From Methylotetracoccus sp. (GTDB taxonomy: Bacteria > Pseudomonadota > Gammaproteobacteria > Methylococcales > Methylococcaceae), in contig JALORT010000087.1 of NCBI GenBank assembly GCA_025458755.1, positions 1 through 7,603 on the forward strand: a DNA stretch of 7,603 bases, given 5' to 3'. Position 1 is the stretch's first letter. Each line of letters opens with the position of its first letter. Below, piece by piece: positions 5,566-7,603 of the stretch. The translations under genes and the position numbers were made by a program. The notes under the pieces were generated by a model that searched no databases, was not told where the DNA came from, and was given only the letters and a program-made list of their open reading frames with translations.

Positions 5566-5952
5566 ATGGGCAGCAGCTTTCTTGGAACCGGCTGGAACTA
5601 CCCGGTCGAAACGACCCCGGAAGGCCGGATCAAAATGGCGGAGGCGGACGACAGTATCCGGCAGTCCATCTGGACCATCCTGAGTACGTCCCCCGGGGAG
5701 CGCGTAATGCGGCCCGACTTCGGCTGCGGCATCAACGACTTCGTCTTCGACCTGAACGATGCCGGACTCGCCGGCCGGGTCACCGACGCGATACAGGATG
5801 CGCTCGCCATCTGGGAACCACGCATCGACGTGCTCGACGTGAACGCATCCCCCGACCCGGGCAACCGCAGCCTGCTGCTGGCGAATATCCACTACCAGGT
5901 GCGTTCGACGAACAGCCGCTTCAATCTGGTCTATCCCTTTTATCTCGACTGA
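5566..5952 (+). CDS. Baseplate wedge protein, gp25 family
   Basis: A 128-aa gp25-like protein (GPW/gp25 family). The N-terminus SSFLGTGWNYPVE is followed by the helix EADDSIRQSIWTILSTSPGE and the hallmark GERVMRPDFGCGINDFVFD (residues ~44-62). After this come a second helix (LAGRVTDAIQDALAIWEPRI) and C-terminal strands ending in NLVYPFYLD. In contractile particles gp25 nucleates the baseplate wedge, contacts the first sheath ring and passes the contraction signal (the Afp9/Pvc9 role). The length is normal for the family. In reference Afp/PVC loci gp25 precedes PAAR; here PAAR comes first. ATG 5566 follows the PAAR stop by 4 bases and has only a weak AAGG, so it is probably translated by coupling. 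Confidence 0.95.
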   Translation: MGSSFLGTGWNYPVETTPEGRIKMAEADDSIRQSIWTILSTSPGERVMRPDFGCGINDFVFDLNDAGLAGRVTDAIQDALAIWEPRIDVLDVNASPDPGNRSLLLANIHYQVRSTNSRFNLVYPFYLD

Positions 5953-5955
5953 GCC

Positions 5956-7603
5956 ATGCAATCCCCTCCGATCGATCAGCGCAAGCTCGCGGATATCGTC
6001 GCCGAGACCGAGGACCTGGCGCAGTCTTATTCCGGTTGGCGGCCGCCGCCCGACGGGGCCCCGGATGCAGGGCAGGCGCTGATCCGCATCTTCGGACGAT
6101 TTGCCGAGATCATCATCGGGCGGCTGAACCGCGCACCTGAGAAGAATTTCCTCGCGTTTCTGAACCTGATCGGCACCGAGTTGTTGCCCCCACAACCGGC
6201 ACGCGTTCCGTTGACGTTCCAGCTCGCCGCAAACAGCCCCGTCGACGCCGTAGTGCCCGCCGGAACCCGGGCCGCCGCGCCGCCAATGGAGGGCGAGGAA
6301 GACGAGGTCATCTTTGAAACCGAACGCGACCTGGTCGTGACTCGCGCACGACTGCAGGCAGTCTTTGTCCACGATACCGACGCCGACCGGTACGCCGAGC
6401 GCACCGCCGAGGCGGCCGGTGATCTCGACGAACCGTTCGCGGCGTTCCAAGGTGACCGGGAGGTGGCGCACGAACTGTATCTGGCCTGCGAGGCCGTGTT
6501 GCCGCAACCGGGTGAAAAGGATGTCACCTTGATCGTGCGGTCGCCCGATACGTGGCAATGGGCCAGTTGGCCTTTCCAATGGTCTTATTCGGACGGCAAG
6601 ACGTGGCAAACGGTAACGCCCGTTAAAAATGAGATCAATCAAGGCGCCTGGCGGGTCACTTTCAGCCGGTTGCCGCCGCTGAAGCCGCAGACCGTCAGCG
6701 GGGTGGAAGCCGGTTGGCTGCGCGCGCGGTTGACTTTACCTCTCCCGCCGGGGGCCTCGGGTCTGTTACCCGAATCCGTGGCGCGCGGCAACGACGATCC
6801 GGGGGATCTGGTCCTCCCTTATGCACCCTTCGGGGACACCGCTTCGGTCACGACCTTCTACCTCAGCGCCGACCGCGTTTTCGGTGTGGGTGGGGCGGTC
6901 GCGCAATTGCAGATCGCGCTCGCGCGGCCAGGCCAGACCAGCGGCCTCAAATTGAAATGGTCCTATCTCAAGACCGCTGGGGTGTGGGCCGAACTCGGGC
7001 AATCCGGCTCCGGCGCGGCCAGCAGTGGAGCGACGGAATTCGGCTTTACCGATGACAGTCGAGCGCTCACGAAAGATGGCCTGGTGACCTTCCGCGTGCC
7101 ACGAGATTGGGAACGGGTGCTTCATGGCACCCGGACCGGCCGATGGCTGCGCGTTGAAATCGTTGACGGGGGATATTCCTCGCGTCCACGGCTTTCCGCG
7201 CTAAGCGTCGGCTATGACTGGCAGTTGCCTCGGATTTCAAGCATCCAGGTCGCGCGACAGACCAAACCCCTCCCCTTGGCGCCCGAACTGGCGTTCTTCA
7301 ATGGCAACCCGATCGATCTGAGCAAGGATTTTTATCCTTTCGGCGAACAGCCGCGTTACAACGATGCCTTGTACCTTGCTTGCGAAAAAGCGTTAGCCCG
7401 GCCCGGGAACACCGCACGCAGTCGTCACAGCGGCTACTATCTTCAGATGTTGGCGGCGACCGACGGCGAGTTGTCCGGCGCACAACAACACCGTACGCTG
7501 GAGCGCATCGACGCCGAGTTGGATAATCTGCGCGCAGCATGGCTGTGGGCCGTGGAGCAAGGCGAGTGGGCGACCCTCCAACGCGCAGCGGCGCCACTTT
7601 ATG
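5956..7603 (+). CDS. Baseplate J/gp6-like protein, right-truncated, with foreign 3' segment
   Basis: 549 codons are visible and the gene is open at the right edge. Residues 1 to ~486 look like the large eCIS baseplate protein (Afp11/gp6-like, often annotated 'putative baseplate assembly protein'). Matching segments are RKLADIVAETEDLAQSYSGW, ALIRIFGRFAEIIIGRLNRA, PEKNFLAFLNLIGTELLPPQ, PARVPLTFQLA, VPAGTRAAAPP and EDEVIFETERDLVVTRARL, ending with LAPELAFFNGNPIDLSKDFY and PFGEQPRYNDALYLACEKAL. This protein forms the wedge ring around the hub. From about base 7414 the protein stops resembling a baseplate and becomes TPR-like (see the separate entry). The J domain proper, normally further downstream, is not in view. 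ATG 5956 follows the gp25 stop by 3 bases with little Shine-Dalgarno. Baseplate assignment is firm for the first ~486 residues; the 3' end is suspect. Confidence 0.85.
   Translation, partial: MQSPPIDQRKLADIVAETEDLAQSYSGWRPPPDGAPDAGQALIRIFGRFAEIIIGRLNRAPEKNFLAFLNLIGTELLPPQPARVPLTFQLAANSPVDAVVPAGTRAAAPPMEGEEDEVIFETERDLVVTRARLQAVFVHDTDADRYAERTAEAAGDLDEPFAAFQGDREVAHELYLACEAVLPQPGEKDVTLIVRSPDTWQWASWPFQWSYSDGKTWQTVTPVKNEINQGAWRVTFSRLPPLKPQTVSGVEAGWLRARLTLPLPPGASGLLPESVARGNDDPGDLVLPYAPFGDTASVTTFYLSADRVFGVGGAVAQLQIALARPGQTSGLKLKWSYLKTAGVWAELGQSGSGAASSGATEFGFTDDSRALTKDGLVTFRVPRDWERVLHGTRTGRWLRVEIVDGGYSSRPRLSALSVGYDWQLPRISSIQVARQTKPLPLAPELAFFNGNPIDLSKDFYPFGEQPRYNDALYLACEKALARPGNTARSRHSGYYLQMLAATDGELSGAQQHRTLERIDAELDNLRAAWLWAVEQGEWATLQRAAAPLY
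7414..7603 (+). other. In-frame segment resembling the TPR region of AfsR/LuxR/cyclase-type ATPase regulators
   Basis: The last ~63 codons read RSRHSGYYLQMLAATDGELS, then GAQQHRTLERIDAELDNLRA and AWLWAVEQGEWATLQRAA. This is the pattern at the end of the NB-ARC-like ATPase and start of the TPR array in large signalling ATPases (AfsR/SARP-like, LuxR-like, or adenylate-cyclase-linked): 'RHxxYYLxLL', '.ExDNLRAAWRWAVExG'. Eukaryote-like signalling ATPases of this sort are unrelated to tail baseplates. The preceding sequence (YLACEKALARPGNT, ending at 7413) is still baseplate-like; in relatives I would expect beta-strand sequence to follow. The change of identity falls at roughly 7405-7425. Whether it is a real fusion, a recombination scar or a misassembly at a contig end cannot be decided here. 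Confidence 0.7.

Noticed and set aside
5548..6642. Long antisense ORF (364 codons, - strand) opposite gp25 and the baseplate gene
   Set aside because: It mirrors the codon phase of strongly recognisable + strand genes in GC-rich DNA and has no recognisable domain.
1..7603. Interpretation as a prophage tail or a type VI secretion locus
   Set aside because: Two tube genes, the CIS LysM adaptor, the DUF6760-like gene and the gp25/PAAR/baseplate order fit an eCIS better. No capsid, portal, terminase, lysis, TssJLM or ClpV gene is visible, though the window is too short to exclude a phage remnant absolutely.

Overview
The window is a dense, one-directional (+ strand) stretch of structural genes for a contractile phage-tail-like particle. 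It is most likely an extracellular (or otherwise cell-released or membrane-anchored) contractile injection system (eCIS; Afp/PVC/MAC-like) rather than a phage tail. Supporting this are two gp19-type tail-tube genes in the same operon, a CIS-type LysM hub-adaptor protein, a hub gene and a spike gene, a PAAR tip, a gp25 wedge and the start of a large baseplate gene, in the order seen in known eCIS loci. No capsid, portal, terminase or lysis gene is visible. The DNA is GC-rich, with tightly packed and often overlapping genes, as in a bacterial operon. The host cannot be named from this window; loci of this type with a short DUF6760-like gene occur in several phyla.

Layout: the 3' end of a first tail-tube gene (1-146); a 126-aa tail-assembly/chaperone-like protein with a CxxC knuckle (143-523); a ~53-codon DUF6760-like frame with no conventional start codon (520-681); a second, longer tube protein (685-1245); a 443-aa Pro/Ala/Arg-rich, probably disordered protein with a conserved-looking basic C-terminal helix (1251-2582); a CIS tube/LysM adaptor (2573-3370); a gp27/phage-late-control-D-like hub (3376-4431); a gp5/VgrG-C-like spike with OB fold and beta-helix (4428-5069); the only sizeable gap, 90 bases with a small perfect hairpin (5070-5159); a PAAR spike tip (5160-5561); a gp25 wedge (5566-5952); and a gp6/baseplate-J-like protein running off the right edge (5956-7603).

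How the parts would work together: the tube proteins stack into the inner tube; the hub, spike and PAAR tip cap its distal end; the LysM protein joins tube to hub; gp25 and the large baseplate protein form the wedges that trigger sheath contraction. The sheath, fibre, tape-measure, ATPase and cargo genes would lie outside the window.

Two things deserve most attention. First, the junction between the tail-assembly gene and the DUF6760-like frame has the parts expected of a programmed -1 frameshift: an SD-like element, a C CCG GGG slip heptamer and a hairpin 7 bases downstream. This recalls the lambda G/GT tail-chaperone arrangement. Second, the baseplate gene changes identity in frame near 7414. 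The last ~190 bases encode a segment resembling the TPR region of AfsR/LuxR/cyclase-type ATPase regulators, which points to an assembly chimera or a real rearrangement.
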